Below are positions 33,877 through 43,172 of a stretch of DNA of 64,000 nt, piece after piece. Source of the stretch: Mycolicibacterium madagascariense (GTDB lineage: Bacteria > Actinomycetota > Actinomycetes > Mycobacteriales > Mycobacteriaceae). Every line of letters begins with the position of its first letter. Position 1 is the first letter of the stretch. The translations under genes and the position numbers were made by a program. Under the pieces are notes generated by a model, which saw only the letters and a list, made by a program, of their open reading frames with translations, was not told the origin of the DNA and did not search any database. Location: assembly GCF_010729665.1 (NCBI RefSeq), contig NZ_AP022610.1:62001-126000 (forward strand), given 5' to 3'.

Positions 33877-34758
33877 ATGAATCGTGACGCACTCGCCGAG
33901 TTCCTGCGACGCCGACGTGAGGTGATCAGTCCCGCAGACGTCGGGTTGTCGCCCGGTCCGCGCCGCCGCAGCACCGGCTTGCGGCGCGAAGACGTAGCCC
34001 ACCTCACCGGCATGTCGGTCGACTACTACGGCCGCCTCGAACAGGCCCGCAGCACTCAGCCGTCCCCGCAGATCGTGCGCGCGCTCGCTCGCGCGCTGCG
34101 CCTGACCGACGATGAGACCGACCACCTGTACCGGTTGGCCGGTCATGCCGTCCCCGACCGCCTAGGGCGTTCCCTGCACGTAGGGCCCGCACTACTCTTC
34201 GTTCTCGATCAGTTGCGCGACGCGGCCGCCTTCATCTGCTCGGACACCGAGATCGTGCTCGCCCAAAACGACATGGCCAGAGCGCTGATGGGCGAAATAC
34301 CAATCGGCCGTACCGGCCTTCAGGCCAGCATGTGCTGGCGTTGGTTCACCGATCCACGCTCCCGCGCGGCGATTCCGCCAGACGAACACGCCCAACACAG
34401 CCGCAGCCGCGTCGCGGACCTGCGTGCGGCATGGGCTCGCCGGCCCCACGACCCCGACATGCATGAACTCGTCGACGGCCTGCTCGAGCGCAGCCCGGAA
34501 TTCGGCGAGTTGTGGACGCGTCACGAGGTGGCGGTACGGCGCGGCCAGCGCAAGACCTTCCTCACACAGGTCGGTCCCATCGTCTTGGACTGCGAAGTGC
34601 TGGCCGCCACCGATGGTCAGCAGCTCGTCGTGCTCGCGCCGCCAGCTGGGACCTCCAGCAGGGACCAGCTTCGACTCCTCGCCGTCGTGGGTCCCCAATC
34701 CCGTGATGGGCACCACGACCGCGCGACGGCAACGAATCACGAGAATTCCGTCGAGTGA
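33877..34758 (+). CDS. XRE-family regulator with MmyB-like ligand domain
   Basis: A 293-residue transcription factor. The helix-turn-helix at about residues 36-58 reads LRREDVAHLTGMSVDYYGRLE; the C-terminal MmyB-like PAS domain shows ICSDTEIVLAQNDMARALMG and the terminal LDCEVLAATDGQQLVVL. It is about as long as the regulator at 5684 and built the same way, but clearly different in sequence. Divergence from the aldo-keto reductase operon points to that operon as its target. Confidence 0.92.
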   Translation: MNRDALAEFLRRRREVISPADVGLSPGPRRRSTGLRREDVAHLTGMSVDYYGRLEQARSTQPSPQIVRALARALRLTDDETDHLYRLAGHAVPDRLGRSLHVGPALLFVLDQLRDAAAFICSDTEIVLAQNDMARALMGEIPIGRTGLQASMCWRWFTDPRSRAAIPPDEHAQHSRSRVADLRAAWARRPHDPDMHELVDGLLERSPEFGELWTRHEVAVRRGQRKTFLTQVGPIVLDCEVLAATDGQQLVVLAPPAGTSSRDQLRLLAVVGPQSRDGHHDRATATNHENSVE

Positions 34759-35480
34759 TGACCCAGGCCGTCGCGACGATGGCTTTCAAGCCGTTCGGCG
34801 GCAGAACCATTGTGACCGTGGTGATCAGCTTAGTGCGCGCAGACCGGCGACCGTTTGACGACCGGCAAGTTCGACATTGCCCATGAGCGATGCAGCGAAG
34901 ATTGCTCAGATCCCGCGACGCGCCGAGGTCCCATCAAAGTACCCCGGCGATTCTCGTCAATGCTCGCTGCATCTCGACAAGTGGTGATGCTCAACCCGTG
35001 CCCTGTCAGCTGACGTGCGCCTGGCGACGCTCGCATCTCACCGCGACACGTCGAGAAAGGGCTCGCCCACCGAAAACCACCGAAGTCGTTGTGCAGCAGG
35101 ACCAACGGGCGCATTGAGATCTCGAGGTACGCAGGTGTCGACGAGGCCATGCCCGGCCAGGTAGGCCGCCAGCGGTATCCTGCCGTCCTCGGTGAGCGAG
35201 AAACTAAAGCCCCGGTTCTCCGATTCGAACTGCACGATCTCCGAGGACAGGACGTGCAGCGAGGCCCGTCTATGAGACCGCTCGGTTCTAGAACTCATAA
35301 AGGGGAGACCCTAGAAACCTGGATGAGAATTCTGCCGGACTGAGGCAGCAGGTCGCCGAGCGTGCGAACGGCTCACGGGGATGGGGCGGGAGGCTTATCG
35401 TCCTATCCAGGTTCACCCCCATCGGGGCGCTCCGCCCAAGAGCCCGCCAACGGCCGCTGTCTTTAGCAGAAAGGGCAACC
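34759..35480. other. Decayed intergenic stretch with repeat copy 3
   Basis: Apart from dispersed repeat copy 3, the only coding-like signal is a minus-strand ORF at 35038-35298. Its tail reads SLTEDGRIPLAAYLAGHGLV and PRDLNAPVGPAAQRLRWFSV. I do not recognise it; it could be a fragment of a larger protein. No start signal or operon partner supports it. Confidence 0.35.
34889..34979 (+). repeat. Dispersed repeat, copy 3
   Basis: This copy shares the 5' extension with copy 2 (GATGCAGCGAAGATTG here) and the 63-base core (34917-34979) with copies 1 and 2. It has more substitutions, so the inverted repeat is weaker: GACGCGCC against CCGGCGAT. The right part, GCTGCATCTCGACA, is well kept. Confidence 0.6.
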
Positions 35481-37829
35481 GTGACCTCCCCGCTTTCTCG
35501 AGACCATCTCCCCATTCCCGACCCCAAGCACGTCGGCCTGACGACCTACGACGCCAAGGACCCCGACACCGCCTACCCGCCGATCACGACGTTGCGCCCA
35601 CCCGCGGATGCGCCGAACGTGTTGATCGTGCTGATCGACGACGTCGGCTTCGGTGCGTCGTCAGCGTTCGGCGGACCGTGTAACACCCCGGTGGCCGAGC
35701 GGCTAGCGGCGGGCGGGGTGAAGCTCAACCGGTTCCACACCACCGCGCTGTGCTCACCCACCCGCCAAGCGCTGCTGACCGGACGCAATCACCATTCGGT
35801 GGGCATGGGCGCGATCACCGAGATGGCGACCTCGGCGCCGGGCAACAGTAGCGTCCGCCCCAAGGAGAAGGCACCCATCGCGGAAACGCTTCGGCTCAAC
35901 GGGTATTCGACCGCGCAGTTCGGCAAGTGTCACGAAGTCCCGGTCTGGGAGGTGTCACCCGCCGGGCCATTCCACCAATGGCCCACCGGGTCGGGTTTCG
36001 AATACTTCTACGGCTTCGTCGGCGGGGAGGCCAATCAGTACTACCCCGGCCTATATGAGGGCACCACCGCCGTCGAACCACCCAAGTCCCCGGAGGAGGG
36101 CTACACCCTCAACGAAGACCTCGCCGATCGCGCCATCACCTGGGTGCGCCAGCAGAAGGCCCTCGTTCCGGACAAGCCGTTCTTCATGTACTACGCACCG
36201 GGTGCTACCCACGCCCCCCACCACGTCCCCAAGGAATGGTCGGACAATTACAAGGGAAGGTTCGACGCAGGGTGGGACGTCCTACGCGAGCACATCTTCG
36301 CCCAGCAGAAGGCGTTGGGCGTAGTCCCCCCGGACGCCGACCTCACTGTTCGACACGATGAGATCCCGGCGTGGACGGACATGCCCGAGGAGCTCAAACC
36401 GGTGCTGGCCCGGCAAATGGAGATCTACGCGGGCTTTCTCGAGCAGACCGACCACGAGGTCGGCCGGGTCGTGGACGCGATCGAGGACCTGGGATTCCTC
36501 GACGACACGCTGATCTACTACATCATCGGCGACAACGGCGCCTCTGCCGAGGGCACGATGAACGGCTGCTTCAACGAGATGGCCTCCCTCAACGGCATGG
36601 GTGGCATCGAGACCGCCGAGTTCCTGCTGTCCAAGATCAGCGACTTCGGCACCCCCAAGGCCTACAACCACTACGCGGTCGGCTGGGCGCACGCACTGTG
36701 CACCCCGTATCAGTGGACCAAGCAGGTCGCCTCGCACTGGGGTGGCACCCGTAACGGCACCATCGTGCATTGGCCCAACGGCGTCGCTGACAAGGGCGGG
36801 CTGCGAAACCAATTCCACCACGTCATCGACGTCGCCCCCACCATCCTGGACGCCGCCGGTCTGCCCGCCCCAGCAGCGGTGAACGGCATCGCCCAGGCAC
36901 CACTGGAGGGGGTCAGCATGATGGCCACCCTCCGCGACGGCGGCGCAGCCGAATCCCATCAGGTGCAGTACTTCGAGATGTTCGGCAACCGCGGAATCTA
37001 TCACCAGGGTTGGACCGCGGTGACCAAGCACCGCACGCCCTGGGAGACCGGAACACCGCCGCCCTTCGACGAGGACGTGTGGGAACTCTACGGACCTCAG
37101 GACTGGACCCAGGCGCACGACCTGGCAGCCGAGAATCCCGCGAAACTCGCCGAGCTGCAACGGATCTGGCTGATCGAGGCCGTCAAGTACGACGTCGTAC
37201 CGCTAGACGATCGTGGCTTCGAACGGATCAACCCCGACATCGCGGGGCGGCCGCAGCTGATCAAGGGCACCACACAACTATTGTTCGATGGGATGCGGGT
37301 CAGCGAGAATTGCGTGCTGACGTTGAAGAACAAGTCCTACACCGTCACAGCCAACCTCGTCGTCGCAGAGTCCGGGGCCCACGGCGTCATCGTCACCCAG
37401 GGGGGCAGCGTGGGCGGATGGTCGCTTTACGCGCACGAGGGAAAGTTCAAGTATTGCTTCAACTTCTTCGGCATCGAGTACTTCATCACCAGCGCTGAGG
37501 AACCGATCCCGTCGGGTAGACACCAGGTGCGGATGGAGTTCACTTATGACGGTGGCGGTCTGGCCAAGGGCGGTGACGTCGCGCTGTTCTACGACGGAAG
37601 ACCCGTGGGGAAGGGTCGTGTCGAAAAGACCCAGCCCCTGGGGTATTCCGCCGACGAGGCGTGCGACGTGGGCTGCGACACTGGATCACCTGCCTCACCC
37701 GACTATGGACCCACCGGCAATCGCTTCACCGGCAGGATCGAGTGGGTTCAGCTCGACATCGGCGACGACGCGCACGACCACCTCATCACACCGGAGGAAC
37801 GGTTCAACCTCGCGATGGCACGACAGTAG
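35481..37829 (+). CDS. Arylsulfatase (formylglycine-dependent)
   Basis: A 782-residue type I sulfatase. The N-terminal metal site LIVLIDDVGFGASSAFGG holds the Asp-Asp pair. The formylglycine signature CSPTRQALLTGR has Cys91 as the residue modified to formylglycine, and later elements IIGDNGASAEG and HWGGTRNGTIVHWP are as in large mycobacterial/AtsA-type sulfatases. The last 150 residues form a beta-rich C-terminal domain. No signal peptide is evident, so it is probably cytoplasmic. The GTG at 35481 gives the normal N-terminus. It stands alone, without a transporter or sulfatase-modifying gene nearby, and would release sulfate from aryl or steroid sulfates. Confidence 0.93.
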   Translation: MTSPLSRDHLPIPDPKHVGLTTYDAKDPDTAYPPITTLRPPADAPNVLIVLIDDVGFGASSAFGGPCNTPVAERLAAGGVKLNRFHTTALCSPTRQALLTGRNHHSVGMGAITEMATSAPGNSSVRPKEKAPIAETLRLNGYSTAQFGKCHEVPVWEVSPAGPFHQWPTGSGFEYFYGFVGGEANQYYPGLYEGTTAVEPPKSPEEGYTLNEDLADRAITWVRQQKALVPDKPFFMYYAPGATHAPHHVPKEWSDNYKGRFDAGWDVLREHIFAQQKALGVVPPDADLTVRHDEIPAWTDMPEELKPVLARQMEIYAGFLEQTDHEVGRVVDAIEDLGFLDDTLIYYIIGDNGASAEGTMNGCFNEMASLNGMGGIETAEFLLSKISDFGTPKAYNHYAVGWAHALCTPYQWTKQVASHWGGTRNGTIVHWPNGVADKGGLRNQFHHVIDVAPTILDAAGLPAPAAVNGIAQAPLEGVSMMATLRDGGAAESHQVQYFEMFGNRGIYHQGWTAVTKHRTPWETGTPPPFDEDVWELYGPQDWTQAHDLAAENPAKLAELQRIWLIEAVKYDVVPLDDRGFERINPDIAGRPQLIKGTTQLLFDGMRVSENCVLTLKNKSYTVTANLVVAESGAHGVIVTQGGSVGGWSLYAHEGKFKYCFNFFGIEYFITSAEEPIPSGRHQVRMEFTYDGGGLAKGGDVALFYDGRPVGKGRVEKTQPLGYSADEACDVGCDTGSPASPDYGPTGNRFTGRIEWVQLDIGDDAHDHLITPEERFNLAMARQ

Positions 37830-38103
37830 TAGTGCGGCAGGGGCATTCGGCGTGAACGGCAGCTTCCGATGCCTGACCGTCTCCTCTCTCTTGGGCCGAC
37901 CTGCACCGCCTGGCCCGATCGCATTGACTCGTCGCGCCCATCAGCGCCTCGCCCAGCTGCCTAGGTGCGCATTGCCCGGCGCGAGCAGCAGGCGGCCAAA
38001 CGCCAAGCGGCGCAACGTTTCGACGCGCAAGCATCCAGCGGCTGCTGCGGCTCGGGGTGTCGTCAGTTGACGTAGGCCAGGGCTACGCTCGCCGCCCTTG
38101 CCC

Positions 38104-38526
38104 TCAGGAACAGTCCAACGAGACGTTGACTGTCTTGTTGAGCACGATGGTCTCCGCGAGGCCCGTGGTGCTCTCGTCATGGTCGCTGCGAGTGGTCGTG
38201 ACCGGGTTGCGGACACTGGTGACCTTGCAACCTGAGATTGGACCGCTGCCCACCCGATCGATCCGTACGTTGTAGCCCTGGCTTTCCAGGTCGGCGATGG
38301 TGCTGGTAGCGCCGGTATCTCCCATCCAGCTGAAACCGCCTCCGTCAGCAAGGCAACGAACGACCGTACCGTCGCCACTGGTCGAAATCTCACCGAGTTG
38401 ATTGGCCCCGCACGAGGAACCCACGGCGTCATCTGCGTGTGCCGGTACCGCCGTGCACATGGTTGCCGCCGCCAACGCGAACGTCGCGGCCACCGCCGAG
38501 ACGTGAAAACTCTGTCCAACCTGCAT
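38104..38526 (-). CDS. Small secreted protein, function unknown
   Basis: A 140-residue protein with a clear signal peptide (FHVSAVAATFALAAATM, then AVPAHA before ADDAVG). The mature part, about 110 residues, has four or five Cys (SSCGAN, VVRCLAD, SGCKVT, LDCS) that could form two disulfides. It contains GYNVRIDRVGSGPISGCKVTSVRNP, a pattern recalled from short mycobacterial exported proteins that often carry a PASTA-like or DUF-type fold. The ATG at 38526 is placed so that the leader is not extended by charged residues. It is not in an operon. Confidence 0.75.
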   Translation of the reverse strand: MQVGQSFHVSAVAATFALAAATMCTAVPAHADDAVGSSCGANQLGEISTSGDGTVVRCLADGGGFSWMGDTGATSTIADLESQGYNVRIDRVGSGPISGCKVTSVRNPVTTTRSDHDESTTGLAETIVLNKTVNVSLDCS

Positions 38527-39848
38527 GTCGTGACCCTGTCTAGAAAATTTGTGTTTGCCTCCACGGAAAACCCAACTCACATGGTGTGGGTGGGTTGGCT
38601 GCGGCGCGGAGCCGCTCGATGCGCGGATGTTCCAGCCTGCACGGCCACTGCCGTGCCATTGCGATGCGACGGCGTGCGTCAGAGACGTCTGGCAGCTTCC
38701 TTAGCGTCTTCGCCGTTGAAGCGGCCGGCCTGACTACTCCTAGCGGGATGATCTCCTGGGTGAAGAAAGGTCGTTAATTTCCTTGCGTTCCTTTCGAGCG
38801 GAACAGCGGATGGACAGGGCACATGACCGCGGCCATCATGCAATTGGCAACTGCCCTTTCAGCATGTGGTCACTGCGGTGCAAGCCGCACCTGCATTCAG
38901 TCGGGCTGCCGATCATTACCCGTCCGCATCGCCTGCGCGACAAAGGGTCTCAGGCGTGATACACCGGATCAACAAGCGGAATCGTTGTGTCGCAGTGAGA
39001 TTGGCCCCGACACGTTGAGACGTTAGAGCTCGAGATGTCGGTGATCAAAGGTCCGAATCCTTCACACCCGGCCACGGTCGCACCATGGCCCACTAATCCG
39101 GCGAAGGGCATCGATGAACCCACCGACCGGCTCGACTACGGCGAATGAGCCCCGCACACGTCGGCGTTGCCGTCGATCAACCAGTAGGCGTCATGCCCAA
39201 CCCCCAGTCGAGTCCAGCCCCCTGTGGTGACGAACGGAATTGTCACATAGAACCAGTCCGAGTGGTATGGAAATTGACGATCGCGTTGGTAGCCCCTCCG
39301 TTCCGCCGATCGGACCTCCCCTAGAGAGGGGCGGGGGAACGACCGCAAGGCGCTGGGAATCTGCGCCGCGGCCTCATCAGCGCCGTGATGAGGCTTGCCG
39401 TCTACTACGGTGCCCGAAGCAGCCGGGCTTCGGTGCTGCCCTGCTGCTGAGCACGGTGGCCTCGGGGCTGCGCGTGGCCTATTCGGCGGGGCGGACCCGC
39501 ACTGTCGATCCCGTCGCCGGGTTTCTGATGGCCGCCAACGGCATTACGCTCACCGTCGGCCTGGTGTCGCGTTCCCCGGTGATCACCATGGTCGGCCGAT
39601 CGTCCTCGGCGTCGTCTTCGATTCCTGCAGCGCCGCAGGAAGACCGCCCAAAAGCGTTGTGCGGCAACGAGTTCCCTCAGGACAGGCAGTCCCGCGGTCT
39701 CTCAGCCTGCTGACTGGACGAGTTGCTCGCCGCCATCTCGAGCGCAAGAGTCAGCCTGAAGGGGTTTCGACGAAGTGTGGTTTCACACCAACCCGCTGCA
39801 GCTACCCGAGCGGACCAGAAGTGCATGAGGTGAGAAAGAATCTTCGTC
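38527..39848. other. Long gene-poor stretch
   Basis: About 1.3 kb with no intact gene. It holds one recognisable relic (39395-39650, given separately) and a minus-strand ORF at 39136-39348, with TIPFVTTGGWTRLGVGHDAYW, that I cannot assign. The other short frames have no motifs. Together with the gaps at 34.8, 40.8 and 43.2 kb it marks this part of the window as decayed accessory DNA. Confidence 0.4.
39385..39690 (+). pseudogene. Membrane-protein fragment (VC0807/DUF3159-like), frameshifted
   Basis: One frame reads GAALLLSTVASGLRVAYSAG, RTRTVDPVAGFLMAANGI and TLTVGLVSRSPVITMVGR, a plausible two-helix segment of a small integral membrane protein. The continuation GVVFDSCSAAGRPPKSVV is in another frame. 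Upstream, MRLAVYYGARS is in a third frame. There is no start and no end. It resembles VC0807-family inner-membrane proteins, from memory; call it a relic. Confidence 0.45.
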
Positions 39849-40241
39849 ATGAGAGTGCCTCGAGCTGTCGCACAGTTCAATCGCCGTGTCACCAATCCCG
39901 CGGCTCGCTCGCTCACGCCGTGGCTTCCGTGCCTAGGGACGCTCGAGCACACCGGACGAAAGTCGGGCAAGCATTATCGAACGCCCCTCTTGGTGTTCGA
40001 GACCCGTGGCGGCTTCGTCGTTCTCATCGGATACGGTCCTGACACGGACTGGGTCAAGAACGTCTTGGCCGGCGGCCCGACGGTCCTGCACAAGCGGGGC
40101 AACGCCCTCGCGTTGGGCAGCCCGCGCATCGTCAGTAAAGCTGAGGCCGCTCCCCTCATCCCGCCTGCACCCCGATTGCTCTATCGGCTGTTCCCGTACA
40201 ACGAAGCAGCATTGGTATTGACCTCGCCGCCACCTCTCTAG
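39849..40241 (+). CDS. F420-dependent nitroreductase-family protein (DDN-like)
   Basis: A 130-residue split-beta-barrel protein of the deazaflavin-dependent nitroreductase family, prevalent in mycobacteria. The motif HTGRKSGKHYRTPLLV is the F420-phosphate-binding signature, and DWVKNVLAGGP is the second family landmark. It would use reduced F420 to reduce quinones, nitroaromatics or enones. It is short at the C-terminus compared with Ddn, but normal for the family. The ATG at 39849 is used. No neighbours share its strand or operon. Confidence 0.9.
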   Translation: MRVPRAVAQFNRRVTNPAARSLTPWLPCLGTLEHTGRKSGKHYRTPLLVFETRGGFVVLIGYGPDTDWVKNVLAGGPTVLHKRGNALALGSPRIVSKAEAAPLIPPAPRLLYRLFPYNEAALVLTSPPPL

Positions 40242-40378
40242 GCGAGAAGTATCCCGGCGTGCAGCGATTCCACGTACGCCTCGATAGACATCCCCGACAA
40301 GACAGGATCTGAGCCGTCTGCATTCCCTACATGCGAGACAAAAGCGCTCGTTTTAGACCACGTAATTTGAGCCGGCGC

Positions 40379-40801
40379 CTAGTTGATGATGTCACCGCGC
40401 TCGTCTGAGAGGAGCGCGGACAGTCGATCCCGCCACGTCTGCAATTGCTCGGGTGAGAGCCGCGTCCATTCGGTGATCTCCTCGACGATTCTCAGCGGGG
40501 CCGTACTGCGGTAGGACCGCGTGGGGTTGCCCGGGAACTTCTTGTCGGTCACGTTCGGATCGTCTTCGAATTCCCCCGTGGGCTGCACCTGGTAGACCCT
40601 CGGCAGGGGGTGGTCCTCGGCGAGCTCCGCGGCTAGTTCGGCTGCCAGACCGGCTCCGTCCACCAGCGCGGTGAAATAGACGTGGTTCATCACGATCTCG
40701 GGGCGGTAATTGGAGCGGCGACCCGCGGTGAGAAGCTCGCCCACCCGTAAATCCGCGGTCGTGCCGTGAAAGAACGGACCGTCATCGAGCACCTTGGACA
40801 C
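40379..40801 (-). CDS. arr: NAD+--rifampin ADP-ribosyltransferase (Arr family)
   Basis: A 140-residue enzyme that ADP-ribosylates rifamycins and so inactivates them. The family signatures are FFHGTTADLRVG (His12 in the NAD site), SNYRPEIVMNHVYFT, and EDDPNVTDKKFPGNPTRSYR with its conserved Asp. The GTG at 40801 gives the normal 140-residue length; the extension to 40879 would add unrelated residues. Arr homologues are typical of environmental mycobacteria and explain intrinsic rifampicin tolerance there. It is a lone gene. A Rox-like rifamycin-monooxygenase-type gene lies 11 kb away (27555), but the two are not linked by regulation that I can see. Confidence 0.93.
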   Translation of the reverse strand: MSKVLDDGPFFHGTTADLRVGELLTAGRRSNYRPEIVMNHVYFTALVDGAGLAAELAAELAEDHPLPRVYQVQPTGEFEDDPNVTDKKFPGNPTRSYRSTAPLRIVEEITEWTRLSPEQLQTWRDRLSALLSDERGDIIN

Positions 40802-41422
40802 ACACAGACCCTTCGCAGGAGCGACTTGGACGGGCAAGCATGCCCCACCACCCAGGCCTTGCCGCAAGCCCCTTACCACGCCTTATCCTGGAGGTAGAGC
40901 GGGCGCGCATTTACAGGCCGTTCTCCGTATGGCAACGGCATCCGAGGGTTGGCGCGCGCGTCGATCGCCGGTTCGCGCAGTATCTTCCTCGGAGTGCACC
41001 GACCGTCGTCAACGGCGTCGAAACATGAGGTGCTGCAACGGGTTTGGCTATCTCACCCCACTCGGCGCGGCCTTCGCCAGTAACGCCCCCGCCCGGTCGG
41101 CTGAGACTTCTCACCCCCACCCGACCAACGACCCCGAGTCAACAGCGCCCTGCTGGTGCGTGTCATGCGGCGGGTTCCAGCGGGGTCGTACGCGAGCAGG
41201 CGAACCGCCCCCTGATGGCCGAAGCGCGTCGAGTTACCACCAATCCTGCGCAACCATTCCGCCCAGCTCACCGATCGCCACAGCCGACGTGTGCCTCCCG
41301 AGTGGCGAGCCAACTGCGAACAACCTCACCTCAGTTGGGCTACGAGCTACCGTTGCGCCATGCCGATGCCCAAACGACGAAGTGTCGATGACTTGGTCAA
41401 GTCCAGGGGCGTGGTGTACGAC
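40802..41422. other. Gap between arr and the IS1081-like element
   Basis: About 620 bases without a supported gene. At its right end a 24-codon frame (41360-41434: MPMPKRRSVDDLVKSRGVVY...) has its stop codon inside the IS end, so it may be the 5' end of a gene cut by the insertion. Nothing else was recognised. Confidence 0.4.
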
Positions 41423-42749
41423 GTCGTCGTGTGATTCTTCGAGGTGATGGTTCAGGCGGTCAGGGCCGCGGGCACGTCCTCCTGTTCGGTCGGGGTGTCG
41501 TTGATGGCGTGTGATTTGCTCAGGACGTCGAGGCCGAGGTAGCGCCGCGATTCGGCCCATTCGTCGTGTTGTTCGGCCAGCACTGCGCCGACCAGGCGGA
41601 TCAAGGCGCCCCGGTCGGGGAAGATGCCGACGACGTCGGTGCGCCGGCGGATCTCCTTGTTGAGTCGTTCCTGGGGGTTGTTCGACCAGATCTGGCGCCA
41701 GATCTGCTTGGGGAACGCGGTGAACGCCAACAGGTCCGGGCGGGCGGCCTCCAGGTGGTCGGCCACCTTCGGAAGCTTGTCGACCAACGCGTCGATGACC
41801 CGATCATATTGACTGGCAACCGATTCGGTGTCGGGCTGATCGAACACCGAATGCAGCAGGGTGCGCACCCACGGCCACGACGACTTCGGAGTGACCGCCA
41901 TCAGGTTGGTCGTGTAGTGCGTACGGCACCGCTGCCAGGCCGCCCCGGGCAGGGTGGCCCCGATCGCGGCCACCAGCCCGGCATGGGCATCGGAGGTCAC
42001 CAGCTTGACCCCGGACAGGCCGCGGGCGGTCAACGATCGCCAGAACGCCAACCAGCCCGCGCCGTCCTCGGCGGTGGACACGTCGATGCCCAGGATCTCC
42101 CGGTACCCCTCGGCATTGACTCCGACGGCGATCAACGCGTGCACGTTGACCACCCGGCCGCCCTCGCGGACCTTCAAGACCAGGGCGTCGGCGGCGACGA
42201 AGGTGTACGGGCCGGCGTCCAACGGCCGACTGCGGAAAGCCTCGACCGCGACGTCGAGCTCCTTGGCCATCACCGACACCTGCGACTTCGACAGGCTGGT
42301 GATGCCCAAGGCCTCGACGAGCTTGTCCATCCGCCGGGTGGACACCCCCAGCAGGTAACAGGTCGCGACCACCGTCGTCAGGGCCCGCTCGGCGCGTTTG
42401 CGCCGTTCCAGCAGCCAGTCCGGGAAGTAGGAGCCGTGCCGCAGCTTGGGGATCGCGAGGTCCATTGTGCCTGTGCGGGTGTCGAATTGGCGGTGTCGGT
42501 ATCCGTTTCTGGAGTTCGTCCGGTCGGTACTGCGTTCGCCGTATCCGGCGCCGCACAGTGCGTCGGCTTCGGCACCCATCAGGGTGTGGATGAACGTGGT
42601 GAGCAGCTCGCGGAGTACGTCGGGGTGGGCAGTGGTGAGTCGTTCGGCCAGCACGGCGGGCAGGTCGATATTGTGGGCATCGGTCATCGCGTGTGTTCCT
42701 TCTTTGCTCGAGTGACTTTGGTCGGTCTCTCGAAGAATCACGCGATGAC
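41423..42749 (-). mobile_element. IS256-family insertion sequence, IS1081-like
   Basis: A roughly 1.33-kb element with a single transposase gene. Near both ends the sequence CTCGAAGAATCAC occurs in inverted orientation (41431-41443 as its complement, 42729-42741), and the match continues imperfectly outward (TCGTCGTG against CGCGATGA). These are its terminal inverted repeats. Size and transposase type match IS1081, the 1324-bp mycobacterial element. Exact ends and the 8-bp target duplication cannot be fixed by eye. Confidence 0.8.
41452..42687 (-). CDS. IS256-family (Mutator) transposase, intact
   Basis: A 411-residue DDE transposase. The N-terminal region has CGAGYGERSTDRTNSRNGYR, typical of the family. 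The catalytic domain contains YTFVAADALVLKVREGGRV (first Asp), KLVTSDAHAGL (second Asp) and ..PKQIWRQIWSNNPQERLNKEIRRR (Glu in NPQERLNKEI). The C-terminus is VGAVLAEQHDEWAESRRY. All acidic residues are present and no frameshift is seen, so it may be active. The ATG at 42687 is used. The IS separates arr from the DUF1801 gene. Confidence 0.93.
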   Translation of the reverse strand: MTDAHNIDLPAVLAERLTTAHPDVLRELLTTFIHTLMGAEADALCGAGYGERSTDRTNSRNGYRHRQFDTRTGTMDLAIPKLRHGSYFPDWLLERRKRAERALTTVVATCYLLGVSTRRMDKLVEALGITSLSKSQVSVMAKELDVAVEAFRSRPLDAGPYTFVAADALVLKVREGGRVVNVHALIAVGVNAEGYREILGIDVSTAEDGAGWLAFWRSLTARGLSGVKLVTSDAHAGLVAAIGATLPGAAWQRCRTHYTTNLMAVTPKSSWPWVRTLLHSVFDQPDTESVASQYDRVIDALVDKLPKVADHLEAARPDLLAFTAFPKQIWRQIWSNNPQERLNKEIRRRTDVVGIFPDRGALIRLVGAVLAEQHDEWAESRRYLGLDVLSKSHAINDTPTEQEDVPAALTA

Positions 42750-42812
42750 CTTCAATCACTCGGCTACGACACGCCGGCCATCCTGATCAGGTCCGACTCG
42801 TACACCACTCTG

Positions 42813-43172
42813 ATGGACGCAACCGATGACTTCTTCGCCCAGTTGACTGATGTTCAACGCCCGCATCTCGAGGCGCTGCGCAAGTTAAGCCGCGAAGCCG
42901 ACCCGCAGGCTCGCGAAGAACTGAAGTACAACGTGCCGGTGTATGTACGTGGCGACAAGGCCAACCTCTGGATGCTGCAGAACTTCAAGAACCATTGCTC
43001 GCTTCGCTTCAAGCCGGAATTCTTCGCCACTCATGAGGCGATCGTCGAAGCGGCCGGCTACGAGTCGGGCGCGGGATTCGTCAAGCTACCCTACGACCGC
43101 GAACTCCCGGTGGACCTGCTCGAGACGTTGATGCAAGCCCGGATCGCGGACTTCGAGGCGACCGGCTCCTAG
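42813..43172 (+). CDS. DUF1801-domain protein (YdhG-like)
   Basis: A 119-residue protein of the DUF1801/YdhG fold. Family landmarks: PHLEALRKLSREADPQA, REELKYNVPVYV, and the later GFVKLPYDRELPVDLLE. YdhG in Bacillus subtilis is an iron-chaperone-like protein; here a similar role is only inferred. The ATG at 42813 is about 60 bases beyond the IS end. The longer ORF to 42693 reads through the IS inverted repeat and is not the real N-terminus. The IS insertion probably removed or altered its native promoter. Confidence 0.82.
   Translation: MDATDDFFAQLTDVQRPHLEALRKLSREADPQAREELKYNVPVYVRGDKANLWMLQNFKNHCSLRFKPEFFATHEAIVEAAGYESGAGFVKLPYDRELPVDLLETLMQARIADFEATGS

Noticed and set aside
41566..42786. 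Plus-strand 406-codon frame opposite the IS256 transposase
   Set aside because: The minus-strand frame has a complete DDE transposase; the plus frame is its antisense shadow.
42729..42812. Upstream extension of the DUF1801 gene to 42693
   Set aside because: The extension lies inside the IS terminal repeat and is not expected in the native protein.
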